From: Acanthopleura granulata
Lineage: Eukaryota; Mollusca; Polyplacophora; Chitonida; Chitonidae
Assembly (NCBI GenBank): GCA_016165875.1
Contig: JABBOT010000003.1
Span: 35,313,860 to 35,377,859, forward strand
DNA length: 64,000 nucleotides
Direction of reading: 5' to 3'
Positions 12,285 to 24,422 of this stretch are shown one piece after another. Position 1 is the first letter of the stretch. The number at the start of each line of letters is the position of its first letter. The notes beneath the pieces were generated by a model. That model made no database searches. It saw only the letters and a program-made list of their open reading frames with translations, and was not told the origin of the DNA. The position numbers and the translations under genes are program-made.

Positions 12285-13527
12285 TCCATCCAGCTCTCTC
12301 CACTGTTTAGAACCCCGCCCTTAAATTATTGTAGTATATTTTTTTTAATTTGGTTTGCGCTAGCCAGGTCAGTGTCTCACCTTAATTTTTCCCTTTGTGC
12401 ACGTTATAGCCTGCACAAGTGTTCAGTCGCGCGTTCTCGAGACTTCTGTGTTTATGAGTTTCGAGTCAGACATAATACAACGTACATTCTGGAAAGATGT
12501 GTCCATGTTGTAAACATGTTAGAGATCAAACCATCCAGAATTTTCTTTACGTTAGTCTATAAATATGAGCGAGGAAGTTGTAAGTGCGCAGTAGTATTGA
12601 CGTCCACTTGAGGATTTTGCTGGGATATCGTTGGAGCTTGGTTTTCATGGTTTTCACACCATTCGACATACGTCTATTTGTGCTCCATTTTTTCTGTACG
12701 TAGCCCTTTGTGAGCTTATGTTTCAAATGTAACCGTGAATGCAAAGTATTTACAATTCTCTCGGACAAAATACGACACATGATACGAAACATGATACCCA
12801 ACTTATGAAACAGACGACTGACAGGATACGGATAAGGACTTTCTCCATCGGTCTTTGGCGGATTTCTTCCTGGGCTTTCACCAAGGATTTAACCTTTCTG
12901 TCTCATATTATCCACCACGCCGTCACACAATAAATGTTTATCAGTCATCAGTTCATCAACCTCTAATCAGTCTACGATGGCAAGAAATATTTCTAGTGCC
13001 CAAGGCCTTGCTAAAAACTGCTTCTACAGAAAATATATAATTCTGATTACACGGAATCCGTACTAATGATAATCCTCTTATCATGTCCGCACATTTTCTC
13101 CAAGTTAATCCAGACTGTTAATCCCTTCACATATATGATGTCTTTTTACCATGTTTTCAGTTTATGTCGGCCTTTTCAATTATGCTCTCTACTTTGCGTG
13201 ATCTCCCTCGTGGGCGTATTTGACCAAATAACTACTGGTACTTTGTGACTTACTATCGTTTGTATAGTGCAAATACATTAACAGTACAACCAGCCGTATA
13301 GTATGTATATTTATACCCAGGGAAAACGCACAGGCTGCGCTCAAATAGTATGACATAAATTAAAATAAGGTCCATTTCATTCTTTCTGTCATTTATTATT
13401 TATTTATTTTTATTTAATTATTTTCTTTATTTGAATGTTGATGTGCATTGTACCAAAGGTTATTTCATTGGCACCATGGTATATGATCAGGCTTATCGGT
13501 TACATTAACCAACGAATCTCGTTGTAC
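12285..13527. other. Intergenic, nothing recognised
   Basis: Open frames here show no conserved motifs. A TTTATTTA-rich stretch near 13385-13425 could be an old SINE tail in reverse orientation. Confidence 0.45.
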
Positions 13528-13870
13528 TGTAAGCTTCTGGTATACTACCATTACAGGGAAGTTCCGAGTTCGAACTCTTTCATCGGTAAAGGTAAGAAAA
13601 GTTTCACACTATTATGTGACTAGAAAAATGTTAGGCAACTGTTTCAGATTAGGCCTACATTTTCTATAACACGAGTGTCTAAAAAAGTGTCACAAAAAGT
13701 TATTTACACTGAATGAACAATGTTGAAATTTGAAGTCAAGTAAAATCAACGGACGTTGCCTAACATTTTTGACGAGTCACATGATACAGTAGGACTTTAT
13801 CTTTAGTGACAAAAGAGTTCGAACTCGAAACTCCCCTTAAGGTGGCGTAATAATATACCTCATATGAACA
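13528..13870. repeat. Long inverted repeat (hairpin or MITE-like element)
   Basis: Arms of about 90-115 nt face each other: left arm about 13528-13641, right arm about 13752-13870. The best-paired blocks are GAGTTCGAACTCTTT against AAAGAGTTCGAACTC at the outer side and AAAATGTTAGGCAAC against GTTGCCTAACATTTTT at the inner side. GAGTTCGAACTC is itself a palindrome. The arms differ by several substitutions, so the element is old. Confidence 0.7.
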
Positions 13871-14459
13871 CTGCCATTGTAAAATCCTCCTGACGGCCAC
13901 GCTGTGTTTATATACCCAGATTGTTAATTCATTTCGCAGCCATCTTGGATTAGACACGTTTCTCGTCGTTTTAGTTGTGAGTATCGTTTTAACCAAGGAT
14001 GAGTTTTAAAGATATATTTTTTTCTCTGGAAAAAAGTCTAGCATGTTAATGACGGCGATTTTGCTTTGAGCTCTAGACAGGGCTTTGACATGGTGCATAA
14101 ATAGGAGTTCTTAGCCTTGTCTATCATAGGCGTCCAGTGTCCGCTACCTGTATATCAGATAAAGAACAACAACCGATCCGGGCTTTATAGTACAGCTCAT
14201 CCTCGGAGTGTAGTGGCAAGAATCATTCTGTAAATAGGTGCATATATTTGAAATATACCAGAAAAAAAAACCTACAAGGGTGCATCAACACATTACAACA
14301 CGCCATTAACTGGATTCAAACCATATACACTCAAAGTTTATACTGAGGTATACAAGATATCAGAGATATGCTGCTTTGTCAACTGCACGGACATAATTAT
14401 AAAGCTCATAATTGTCGTAAAGTCATTCATTAAAGAATTTGTTCCTATGGCCTTCTACT

Positions 14460-14605
14460 GGTTTGGATGCGCGGCTTGAAGTCAGTGAGGTTGTTTGGTA
14501 CACCGGATAAAGGGCAGTGGTTTCCTCTTTCCTCCAACTAAAGGACTGACAGACGTCGAATATGTTTTCTTGAGTAAGGCCTAACGCCTCAATCAAATAA
14601 ATAAA
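14460..14605 (+). repeat. Diverged SINE family A-like copy
   Basis: A weak body (TGGTTTCCTCTTTCCTCCAA, TGTTTTCTTGAGTAAGG) ends in a clear CAATCAAATAAATAAA tail. Confidence 0.5.
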
Positions 14606-15299
14606 GAGTCAAATCCAAGTCGTTCGAAACACATCATACCGGCCCCTAAATTAATAGGTTTTAACATGTGTTTCATTGTCATTGCGCCGTCGTCTAAGAA
14701 CCAGTGTCTGCTTGTGAGCTTGTTTTCCCACCTGTAGATTTTGCCATATATATATATACCATACCAGTCGTGTGGCTAATGTCCTTTGAATCATGTTGAA
14801 TAGTCAAACATTCAATCGCTGAGACACACAAGATGCGAGTTCAAACCGGTCTTGCATCACAGCGAATTTGTAGATTCCTTAGTTCGCACAATTTGTGGAG
14901 GCTCGGTGACTATAAGCCGGCGCTAAGACTCATCGCGCCGTTCGGTAGTTTTACGTTCGTCTCTGTCCGTCGTATACATGGGCAAGTTTGTCAGTAGCGT
15001 GCCAAAGGTGAATGGTTTGTACCGCGGGCAATCCGGTTTCCTCATCCCTTAAAACGGTCGGCCAATGTGTAAGTGACAACATTTTTGCATAAATAAGTAA
15101 TTAAAGGCTCTATCCAAGCATTTTATTTATTACTTTGCCTCACTTTATTCAGCTAAGTTCACGGTGGTAAGGAATATACGGAAGGCTACAAGACTACATG
15201 TCACCAGGGCAAAGACCAAAACCATGAACTGAATGACACGTGAAGGAACTGACGTCAGTGGTTCTGCCATCGCTGTTTTAGTTCCGGTATTAAAATTCT
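14606..15299. other. Intergenic with an old SINE-like segment
   Basis: No gene is supported. Around 14995-15100 a SINE-like body is recognisable (CCGCGGGCAATCCGGTTTCC, TAAGTGACAACATTTTTGC, ATAAATAAGTAA). A possible tRNA-B-box-like word, GAGTTCAAACC, lies at 14838-14848. Confidence 0.35.
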
Positions 15300-15304
15300 T
15301 ATTG

Positions 15305-15530
15305 GTGCCTCCAGAGGGCTCCCACCATGAGGTCGTTTTGGGTTCAAGTTCAGCTCATGCTGGCTTCCTCTCCTTCCTCTCACACGTAGGAAGGTCTGCC
15401 AGCAACCACCGGATGGATCTGGGTTTCCCTCTGGCTCTGCCCGCTTTCCTGTCACCCACCATACCATAATGCTGGCCCCTATCGTGAAATATTCTCGAGT
15501 ACGGCTTAAAACACCGATCTAATAAATAAA
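15305..15530 (+). repeat. SINE family A copy
   Basis: It contains GGGTTCAAGTTCAGCTC, CTTCCTCTCACACGTAGG, GATCTGGGTTTCC, CCATAATGCTGGCC, GTGAAATATTCTCGAGTACG and the AATAAATAAATGAA tail. The 5' head is atypical or replaced. Confidence 0.75.
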
Positions 15531-16690
15531 TGAATCTTATTCAGGCCATTGAATTCGCAAATGTTTTCATGTTTTTGTTATTAAATGTGATGCACACATT
15601 TAGTACACATTCCGTATTTTGGGTAATCCTGAACCCATGTCAAGATAACAATGAATTTCTATCTTGCAGAACAAGCTCCTAAATCGTAGAGACGACTGTG
15701 AACTGGGTGCGCAATTATTATAACATCAAACGCGATCCTAGTGCATTTATCAGATAATATGAACAAAGAATATTCTTTGAAGGTGTGTATCAGGAAACGT
15801 CCATTGATCTCGTAATTTAACTGATATAGTATGTGTGTGGCTGAGCTGTACGTTATCTCCTGAAAAGGGACGTACAGCCAGGGATAAATGCTTCTAATTT
15901 CCTACAGGATAATCGCCATTACCTTCCTCTTCACAACATCGTCTGTCTTTCATATGTCAAGTTTGGGATCAGTGAGTCAGTACCAAATGTATATACTAAT
16001 TATTCCTCCACTACAGCTCATTAACTCAGCCATTCTTTGGCGACGTCTATGGAAAGTTACTCTGATTATAAGTAGGCTAGTAGACAACGGGATCAGGGTG
16101 TCGAGGAAGGCGAACAAAGAACGTCAAAAATACTACATCGATCGTCACTCGCGTCATTCTTAGGTTAGGTTAGACACGTCCATCTCGTTTGCTCGAATAA
16201 GTAGTTCATTGACGGATGAAAAAATCCGAAAAACGCTTACCTTTTATCTCGAAATGCACGATCCAGCATTTCTGTGATCGAAGTGAATAAGAAGAAACTG
16301 CAGATAACAAAGTATAAGCTTAGAAGCTTCATTGTGCAATACTGAAGTTCTCTACAGGCTGAAAGCCAAACAGCAAACCTAGTTTCACTGGATATGATAC
16401 GTGTGAGCGGGTGCGCGCGTGAGCACATACGCATGCGTGTCTTTGTTCTTTTAGATTTTTTGCTATGTAAATCAAGAGGAACTTGACTTGCATTGTTCCA
16501 AAGGCTTGAGAATTTTGTCCAATAAATCACCATCTGGAAACTCTTTTCATGCCATGATGCACTACCCCCAACCCCCCACTCCTCGACAAAAGCCTATATA
16601 TTTACGTCGAAAGGACAACGGGAGCTACCCGAAATGCTCAGATAAGGAGGAGACAATAAATTAAGTCGTCAAGCAGCAAGTATGAGTTAT
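15531..16690. other. Intergenic, nothing recognised
   Basis: An open stretch at 15888-16163 (+) reads as hydrophobic and then basic but matches no family I know. No splice-linked partner exon was found. Confidence 0.4.
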
Positions 16691-16827
16691 GAATGGATTG
16701 AATAATAACCGTCTCATGCTAAATCGTGATACTAAATGTTACAGATATAACCGTTTCACACATGATGTCGTGATAGATTATGACACATACGTAAAAGTTT
16801 CTTGCCAAAAGTCGTTAAAGTAAATGT

Positions 16828-17001
16828 ATTTGTTTATTTATTGATTTGATTGTTGTTCTTCGTCGAACTCAAAAATATTTCACCCATGCGACGGCGGTGA
16901 GCATTATGGTGAGTGGAAGACGTGTAGAACCCAGGGTAAACCCAAAATCATCCGAATATTGCTGGCAGGCCTTTTCACACTCGACCAGCTTCGGAGGCCC
17001 C
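16828..17001 (-). repeat. SINE family A, internally deleted
   Basis: The tail and body are at the left and the GGGGCCTCCG head at 16991-17001. Much of the region between head and body is missing. Confidence 0.7.
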
Positions 17002-17100
17002 TGTTGTAAATGTAAAAAGAAATAAACGTTTCACATACGTAGTCGTAATAGAAAACTTAATAGGCATAATAGGCATTTTACACATAAAACCGTTAAAGTA

Positions 17101-17370
17101 TTTATTTATTTATTTATTTTCATTGGGTTTTACGCTGTACCCAAAAATATTTCACTTGTACGACGGCGGTGAGCATTATGGTGGGAGGAAACCGTGCACA
17201 GCCCGAAGGAAACCCATGGCCATCCGCAAGTTGCTGGCAGACCTTCCCACGTACGGCCAGAGAGGAAGCCAGCATGAACTTCACTTAAATTAACAGTGGC
17301 CGCATTGGTGGTAGGCTTCTGGGACATGGCGCTGCGCGAGAGCGTCAACCGGTTGAGCCACGGAGGCCCC
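17101..17370 (-). repeat. SINE family A, full length
   Basis: A complete minus-strand copy. The head reads GGGGCCTCCGTGGCTCAACC (A-box-like), followed by a CAATGCGGCC linker, the body (CTTCCTCTCTGGCCGTACG, CCTCCCACCATAATGC, AAGTGAAATATTTTTGG) and an AAATAAATAAATAAATA tail. The 12-mer ACCGTTAAAGTA flanks it at 17089-17100 and 17371-17382, a good target-site duplication. The caveat is that this word is also a motif of the surrounding array. Confidence 0.88.
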
Positions 17371-17387
17371 ACCGTTAAAGTAAATGT

Positions 17388-17388
17388 A

Positions 17389-17479
<91 letters not shown>

Positions 17480-17515
17480 TATATGTTGCAATATATATAT
17501 ATATATATATTATAT
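17388..17515. repeat. Compound (TA)n/(GA)n/(TA)n microsatellite
   Basis: Alternating TA, then GA (about 17409-17436), then TA again, with short interruptions. Confidence 0.95.
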
Positions 17516-17800
17516 AAGGTCGTTAAGGTAAATGTTACATGTGTAGGCGTAATCGTCTTGCACAATGCCGTGATCGTAAATGTGACACGCATACATATCG
17601 TCTCATAGCTTTGATCGTGATGATAAGTGTAATAGACAACCGTATCACGCGTGAAAACGTGATTCCCATAAGGCCGTGTTTGTAAATGTGATGGACATAC
17701 GTACCGTCTCACGCACAAGGTCATGACTGCAGATGTCATGTCTGGAGTTTGTCATCGTTAATGTAACACACATAAACGTCTGTGAAACTGAAATTAAACA

Positions 17801-18839
17801 CCATTTTAGTGCGGTTTGAACCGTCCTCTTGTCGTGGGTTGCGCTCGTGCAAGGCGAAGCACTTGTTGTCCTCAACCGGCCTCCGTAATGATGTATGAAG
17901 AACAACAGCATGGGGAGTAAAACAACGGCAGCTAGTGTGATAGCTGACAAATCGTCAAGCTTAACACACTAACTTCGGACAAACTGTTGTTGATATTTAT
18001 CAGTAACACGGTTTTATTGTTCTTGTAGATGCTTAGATAGGAACAAATTACACGTCAACTAGCATGACAGCTGAAGCAGAATTGTAGCAAATTACACGTC
18101 AACTAGCACGATAGCACGATTACAGGTCACAAAATAACACCGTGGAGATGTTAAAAGCAATTTACTGGAATGACTCAAAATGCTGTTTTGTTTTCACATT
18201 TAGTAAACAAATAAGGCCTATGACTTTTTCACAACACACAGCACATAGGCCTATCCATAATCCACGCAAATGATCTAAGAATGCGGACTGAAGTTTGCAA
18301 CCTCACTTGATGCGCTGATTTGCACGGGATAACGCGGTCATTTTTGTTTAGGACCGATGATATCTCGGGTCGAGCTGTTTTGTTTCCGTTGGCCCGGTGC
18401 CACTGTCGAATCGACAAGCTCAATTTATCATTACTTGTTGCATGCAATGAGGACATACGCTTTATTTCCTATGATTGCAGTATGAATACAACCAATGAAA
18501 TGTACTCATTGGTTGGTACTCAGAATGTGCCGTGCAGAATTCGCTGCATGAAAATGTGGTGCGGGTCGGACAAAAAGCATGTAGATGTAATCTGTACATT
18601 GCTGCTCTCTGCTGATTTTTCCCTATCGTCCAGCCCTGCCAGTTGGGATTTATGAAGTCCAGGACGGGTTCACGAGTTTGTTACTATCGCCATTATCTCA
18701 TATCATGTTGGTTTCAAATGAATTTCCTTCAATGAAAAGATTGTGATACGTTATGCCTGCATATGCAGAGTTCAAAAATCGGACGTACAACCCTCTAAAA
18801 AACTATTTGGAGAAATTGAGTGTTTGCTTGTTTTTGAAG
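17801..18839. other. Intergenic; short 44-bp duplication
   Basis: CAAATTACACGTCAACTAGC occurs at 18044 and again at 18088, a two-copy 44-bp direct repeat. An open frame at 18320-18655 (+) lacks any recognised motif and has no convincing ATG at its start. Nothing else is supported. Confidence 0.4.
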
Positions 18840-20170
18840 AACAAACAAAATGAAGCACATAACAAGTGGCGAAGCATATCAAACTGATGAGGAAGGCAAT
18901 AAACGGCCAACTCCTGTCACAATCCGTGAAGCACATCATCAGGAGTGAAGCGCTTCAAACTAATGAGTCACGCAATAAATGGCGAACTATTATCATAATC
19001 AGTGAAGCACATCATCAACGATGAAGCATATTAAAACAATTAAGCACGCAATAAACGCTGAATTATATCATAAACAGAGAGACACATCATAACTAATGAG
19101 ACACACAATAGGCCGTGAATTATGTCTAAAATCGAAGTACATCATACCTACATATGTGGTTCTCAATAAATTGTGAACCATATATTAAATTTTCAAACGA
19201 AAGCAAACTAATAAAGTGTTAAATTAAACTGTGAAGGAAAACCAAATTACTGGAAACATGCAATAAATGGCGAAAAACTAATCTTATGAAGCAAGCAATT
19301 AACGATGAAAAACAAGCAAAGTATAATGAAGCTCGAAATAAACGGCTGAGCTCAATCAGACTAATGAAGCACACAATAAACAACAAGACAGAACCAAACA
19401 GATGAGGCTAGCAATAAACAACAAGACAGAACTAAACAGATGAAGCTATCAATAAACAACAAGACAGAACTAAACAGATGAGGCTAGCAATAAACAACAA
19501 GACAGAACTAAACAGATGAAGCTAGCAATAAACAACAAGACAGAACTAAACAGATGAAGCTAGCAATAAACAACAAGACAGAACTAAACAGATGAAGCTA
19601 GCAATAAAAGACCAAACGCACAAAAACGAAATAAATGCTGAGCTTTATCATGAAGGGTAAAGCACTATATAACTAGTGAAGCATGCATTGACCGGTGAAG
19701 CATTATCAAACCAGAATCCATAAGATCCACTGATTAACTTCAGACAGTAAAGTACGCAGGTCACTCCAAGGAAAGATTTAAAATCTTTGGCAAACATCAA
19801 TATTTCGATGTTTATTTGGTCATCATCAGGATTATTCACAGCATTATTCTATTATATGTAAATGACCCCGGTGACCAAATAAAGGTCGAAATATTGATGC
19901 CAGCGATGCATTTCAAGTCTTTGCTTAGAGCGATCTGGGTACGTTAATAGCCAAACCAATGAGGTACACCACAAACGTTGAAGCACTACAAAGCTAATGA
20001 AACATGTAATAAAACTTGAAGTTCAAGAAACTAATGAACCAAGCAATAAGCAATGAAGCGATACCAAACTAAGGATGCACGTAATAAAAGACGAAGCAAT
20101 ACTAAACTAATGAAGCACGTAATAAACGGTGAAACAGAACCAAATTAATGAAGCATGCAATAAAAAATCA
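18840..20170. repeat. Degenerate array of 'aatgaagcacgcaataaac' units
   Basis: For about 1.3 kb, variants of (T)AATGAAGCA(C)GCAATAAACG followed by a GAA-rich linker recur every 35-45 bases. Divergence is high except for the homogeneous core annotated separately. Confidence 0.75.
19375..19602. repeat. 38-bp minisatellite, 6 copies
   Basis: Unit starts (AATAAACAACAAGACAGA) lie at 19375, 19413, 19451, 19489, 19527 and 19565, exactly 38 bases apart. Only GATGAGG/GATGAAG and CTAGC/CTATC variants distinguish units. A partial seventh unit starts at 19603. This is a recently amplified core of the surrounding array. Confidence 0.93.
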
Positions 20171-20545
20171 TTTTAGGGGTTTGGTATAATATGCAGAATT
20201 TTTCAGCTATAGTCATAATGGTGAAATTAGAAGTGAAACATTAAAGAAGGCCTTCAAGCTTTACAGCCAGGAATACAGTTTCGTAGGTCTTGAATTGGAG
20301 AGATTATCAGAGAGTGGCGCGATGAAAAATGTCTACCAGTAATTCCGAGATAGAGCTAGAGAGTGATTACTGGACTAAGCTCTTTGTTATATATAAATTA
20401 GCTAGTGTCGTATTTGATTTCATTTATTTCTTGACTGGTGTATGAGCCACAACGGACACAACTGAGCACACGTAACACATACTTTACTTGTGTGATTGGT
20501 ATGAGATGCACGTGTAAGTGGTAAATTTCCAGAGACAAGTGTCAC

Positions 20546-23500
20546 GAAATCAGGCGAATAAGCAAGATAATAGAAAGTCCAAAAATCAAGAGCCCCCGCG
20601 AAATGTGCCGTTCGCCAGATTTTCGGACTGGCGAGACTTCGTGCAAGACTTTGGGCATTCCCGCGTAATTTGCTTGTCACATTTCGTGGCAGTGTAGATG
20701 CCATTGCTTTACTGTTCGCGCGCATATACGGAATGAATCGCTCCCTGGCCCATACGTGGAGAGATTGTTCATATTGTGGAGACATCGAAAAGGCGAATGG
20801 ACGATCTCGGTTTCGAGCAAAATGGCCTTAAATCTTTCTTTCTGTAATATTGACTAACTGTTAATCAATTATGTCTGCCTGTGTTCCGCTTAATGCTAAC
20901 AATAGCATAGGCTGTCGGTTTCAGATACAGTCGTAGATGTATGCCAACAGATAATTTCGATATTAATCACACAAAAATGGCACCAGCTTTGGCAAACAAG
21001 TTAAGCAAGATCGTTAGAGAATATAGACATGTCCTCTTCGACCAACAGTCCATTGGTGCAAAACCATATTTGCATTTATCAGTGTCAACGTAACGAGACG
21101 CTACATTCGCTGAATCGATGGAGTTCGTGTCCGGTTTTTCACGCAGATATGGATTTGACACTTGAATTTAGTGCCTGTTTACCGTTATAAACATGTCGAC
21201 AAAACCCATTGAATAAAGACTGTATACACAGTTGCTTTGTTAAATACTTTAATGAAGGCTCCATAACCGCTGATCATTAAAACGGAAATGCATTAACAGT
21301 ATATCGTTAAACTATATATATAGGCTAAGCAGTGGCCCTCCTCCCTATACATATTTGATTTGATTCACCAAAGAGCGCTAAGCAATTTTTCGGCAAAGGC
21401 CTCTGCACACCACTCATGATTGGGATCACGTTCTTCCCACGCAATGGCTCGGTTGCATCTATAATTAAGTAAAGTGTAAAATAGCAATCAAATAAATAAA
21501 TAAATTTAGCTCACACTGGCTGCGTGTCTTTCCTTGAGTTGCATTTATTTCACGTCGATATAGTCACTTCCACAAACTTCACCTTTGGAAAGAGTTTACT
21601 GTATTGCCTGGACTACGAACTGGCAGTGTCTTGGAATAGGGAATAATACATGTATATTTTACCATATCCTAAGATGCTCGACTAGAGAATATGCAGAGAT
21701 GTTGGTGATTTGTTGAAAACAAGTGCATTTCCGTCGCGCAAGTGTAAATATACATATAATAATCACCTTAGACATACTAGCCCTCGATAAATATTCGAAA
21801 GCTTGAGAAATGGATAATTGCCTTTGTTAGCACTTACATTTTGCCATGAAAAGACATCAAGTTCTCAGTTCCCTTTAGCGCGTGAAGACCATTTAAATGA
21901 TACACAAATCTGTTCATGTTTCTTTCCTCTAATCATATGAGTTAATACTGGATGTGATTTATACATCAGCTCATTAAAGAAAACATAGCCCCAAAAAATA
22001 CGTACCATCATTTGACAAATGTGCTAAAAGTGCATACTTCTTTGTAAAACTTTATGTATAGATGCAGTGTACACTAATAAGTAAGTCATGTATATGCATA
22101 TAGTTTTGTTGACAGTAAATACATGATTTAAAAAAGGAAAAGCGTGTGATTCAGGTATCTGAATGAAGAAAACAATTTCAGTTAAAAGTCTAGTTGACAT
22201 ACCCTTGTGCTACTCCACAAAATCTGTTTTCAATGCACCTCCTGAATCCATCGTTCATATTTGTTTCGTCATATACATGTAGTTCCTGTTTCCAATTCCT
22301 TGGTCACAATAGATAATTTTCGTTCACAGAACATGCTGGCAAACAAATTTATGTAATGGTATGGTTGTGACCGCAGGTAAATTTTTGTGCAAATTAGTTG
22401 CTCTTCTTGTAACACAGATTCTATATATAACAGTCCATGCGAACGATCTCTGTAGGCTTTTCCCGAGGGTGCAGCCTACAGTTTTGCCTGACAATGTCAA
22501 GAGAAAACGGACTATTTGAAGACACGCAAAATGACTGAAATCTGACTTAAAACTTTAATTCTTATGACCAGTTACACCCAAAGCATACCTTTAACTTACT
22601 ATTATAATGTCAGGCAACATCTCACATCACAAGTCCCACCATCTGCTCGTGAACACTACACCTTTTTACATCAAAATGCCCAAATATGCAGAAAAACATA
22701 TTTCTTTGACTCTCGCGCCATATTCTTCCTTGTCCAGTTTTCAGATGCTCATTTTTAAACGAAAGCCTCTGGATTTGACACGGTACACATGTTTTCTCCT
22801 GTATGTTTCTGAAGCCCTGACACACATCAATGAGATCTTGGGGCCTCCGTGACCGTAGGGTTACTGTACTATAGAGCTCCGCAGTGACTCAAGCTCCTCT
22901 CAAAATGTTCCGTCCAGGTCAAGTCCAGCTTATCCTCCATGGTTTCTACTCCGGACGTCCATTGCAATGTCTGCCAGCAACACATGTCGAGGCTCTAACC
23001 TGTAGGCCACCGAGGCAGTTTATTTCGAATGTAACAGCTTTCTGAGCGACGCTTACGTAAATTAGTAAATCTGTGCTTTGTTTAATCTTTTTCCACTATT
23101 TCTTAAAATAAACTCAGTCAGCCTATAGGTAGATGAGAAGTCAGTCTTCAAACAAATTTAGACTGTGTAAAGGGCCATCAGACCGGAGTCGCTGACCACT
23201 TACTGGAGTACTTTTGAGATAAAGATAATTGTAAATTCTCACACTACAACCCCATCATTTTCACTCACGAGCGATTGTTGCCATAATCAACAAGTGAAAT
23301 TTTGGTGTCACGCTTCGAAAAGCCAGTCAAAACAAAGCTTTTAAAGTAGCGAAGTAATTATCTGGACTACTTAATGTAAAAGAGCCGGCCATGACCTTTC
23401 CATGACCTGGTCAAATCCTCTTATGGCAAATGGTCTCGCTCCGTATTCCTTACATGGTAACGAGTACAACGTTGTCAACGAGTAATGGTTAGATGGTAAT

Positions 23501-24409
23501 GAGTACAACGATTTTTCGCTGACTTCGAAGACAGCAAACAATGCTTTATATGGAAATGTGGACTTTAAAAAGAAAATTCAAGATTTCATGAAGACACTAT
23601 GTGGTCATAGTGGAAGAGTGATAGGAGATGATCAAAGACTATCAAAGCACTGTCAACATTTCTTTCGGACAGCAAGCTTATCCTAGTGTATAATGTGTCT
23701 AATGACGGCTGAATGATCACCACACGGCTGAATATTATGGGGGAATGACATGGTCCACTGACATTGCGTAAAATCCTTCTGAACTGAAAGATAAATGCTC
23801 ACTCTACTGAAAACTGCAGAAGACATGCCAAAAGATAAATCCTTTTGGAAATGGGGATAGGGGCTTCTTTTGTATTGTTAAGCATGAAATGTACACATTA
23901 ATATTCATTACAAAGATAACAACGAACTAAAATCTACTATTGCAATATGACTGAACATTTACGTGAATTTGAAGTGAAAACAGAAAAGATTTCATGTATT
24001 TATTCGAGACAGCACATTTCATGGGGATAGCCTTAACTACATTAAATGTTTTGAAGAATGGACAACACAATGATTCACAATTTAAAATGATTTAACCTGT
24101 TCCAAATACAATTGTGACAACTGAATACAATGAGAGTGTTGTTGGTTCTGAACATAGGAATGGACATGTGTTTGAAAAAATAAGGGGGGGGGGGGGTTGG
24201 CACAGTGTAAAAAGTGTAAATATTTTGTTTCCTATATTTTGGTCAAAATAAAGGTACTAACCTCCTACAAGGATATTAATGTAAATTCATGTATGTGTAT
24301 TTAAAGAAGAACAAGATAAAAAAGAGATTTATTTTGTACCCAGCCAATTTACTTTGTTCTACAGCACGAAGAAATAATTTTCACTCTTACCATTTCACAT
24401 GCAAAGTCT
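20546..24409. repeat. 3.87-kb direct duplication, copy 1 (ends at assembly gap)
   Basis: The whole segment recurs at 24423-28300. No gene is recognised inside; short open frames on both strands are shared by the two copies but carry no known motif. A tRNA-SINE-like head (GGGGCCTCCGTGACCG) is visible at about 22840. A 13-G run ends near 24196. Confidence 0.92.
22840..23020 (+). repeat. Possible diverged SINE copy inside the duplication
   Basis: It opens with GGGGCCTCCGTGACCGTAGG, like the SINE family A head, and later has CAGGTCAAGTCCAGCTTA and TGTCTGCCAGCAACAC, like the family body. It has no clear A-rich tail. The same piece lies at about 26730-26910 in copy 2. Confidence 0.4.
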
Positions 24410-24422
24410 NNNNNNNNNNNNN
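24410..24422. other. Assembly gap (13 N)
   Basis: A run of unknown bases sits exactly between the two copies of the 3.87-kb duplication. Confidence 0.99.

Larger units (their letters stand above)
16700..17800. repeat. Degenerate satellite-like array interrupted by two SINEs
   Basis: Words such as ACCGT(T/C)TCACACAT, GTCGTGATxxTAAATGT and (A/T)CGTTAAAGTAAATGT recur with irregular spacing at about 16715-16800, 17015-17100, 17371-17390 and 17515-17770. This looks like an old tandem array into which two SINEs and a microsatellite have been inserted. Confidence 0.5.

Noticed and set aside
17296..17739. Tyr/Ile repeat proteins on both strands
   Set aside because: Translations of the TA/GA microsatellite and the SINE.
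18320..18655. 111-residue plus-strand open frame
   Set aside because: No ATG at the start, no conserved motif, no splice partners.
20420..20785. 121-residue minus-strand open frame, shared in part by the second duplication copy
   Set aside because: Low-information composition, the complementary strand is also open, no motif, and the copies differ by replacement changes and an indel.
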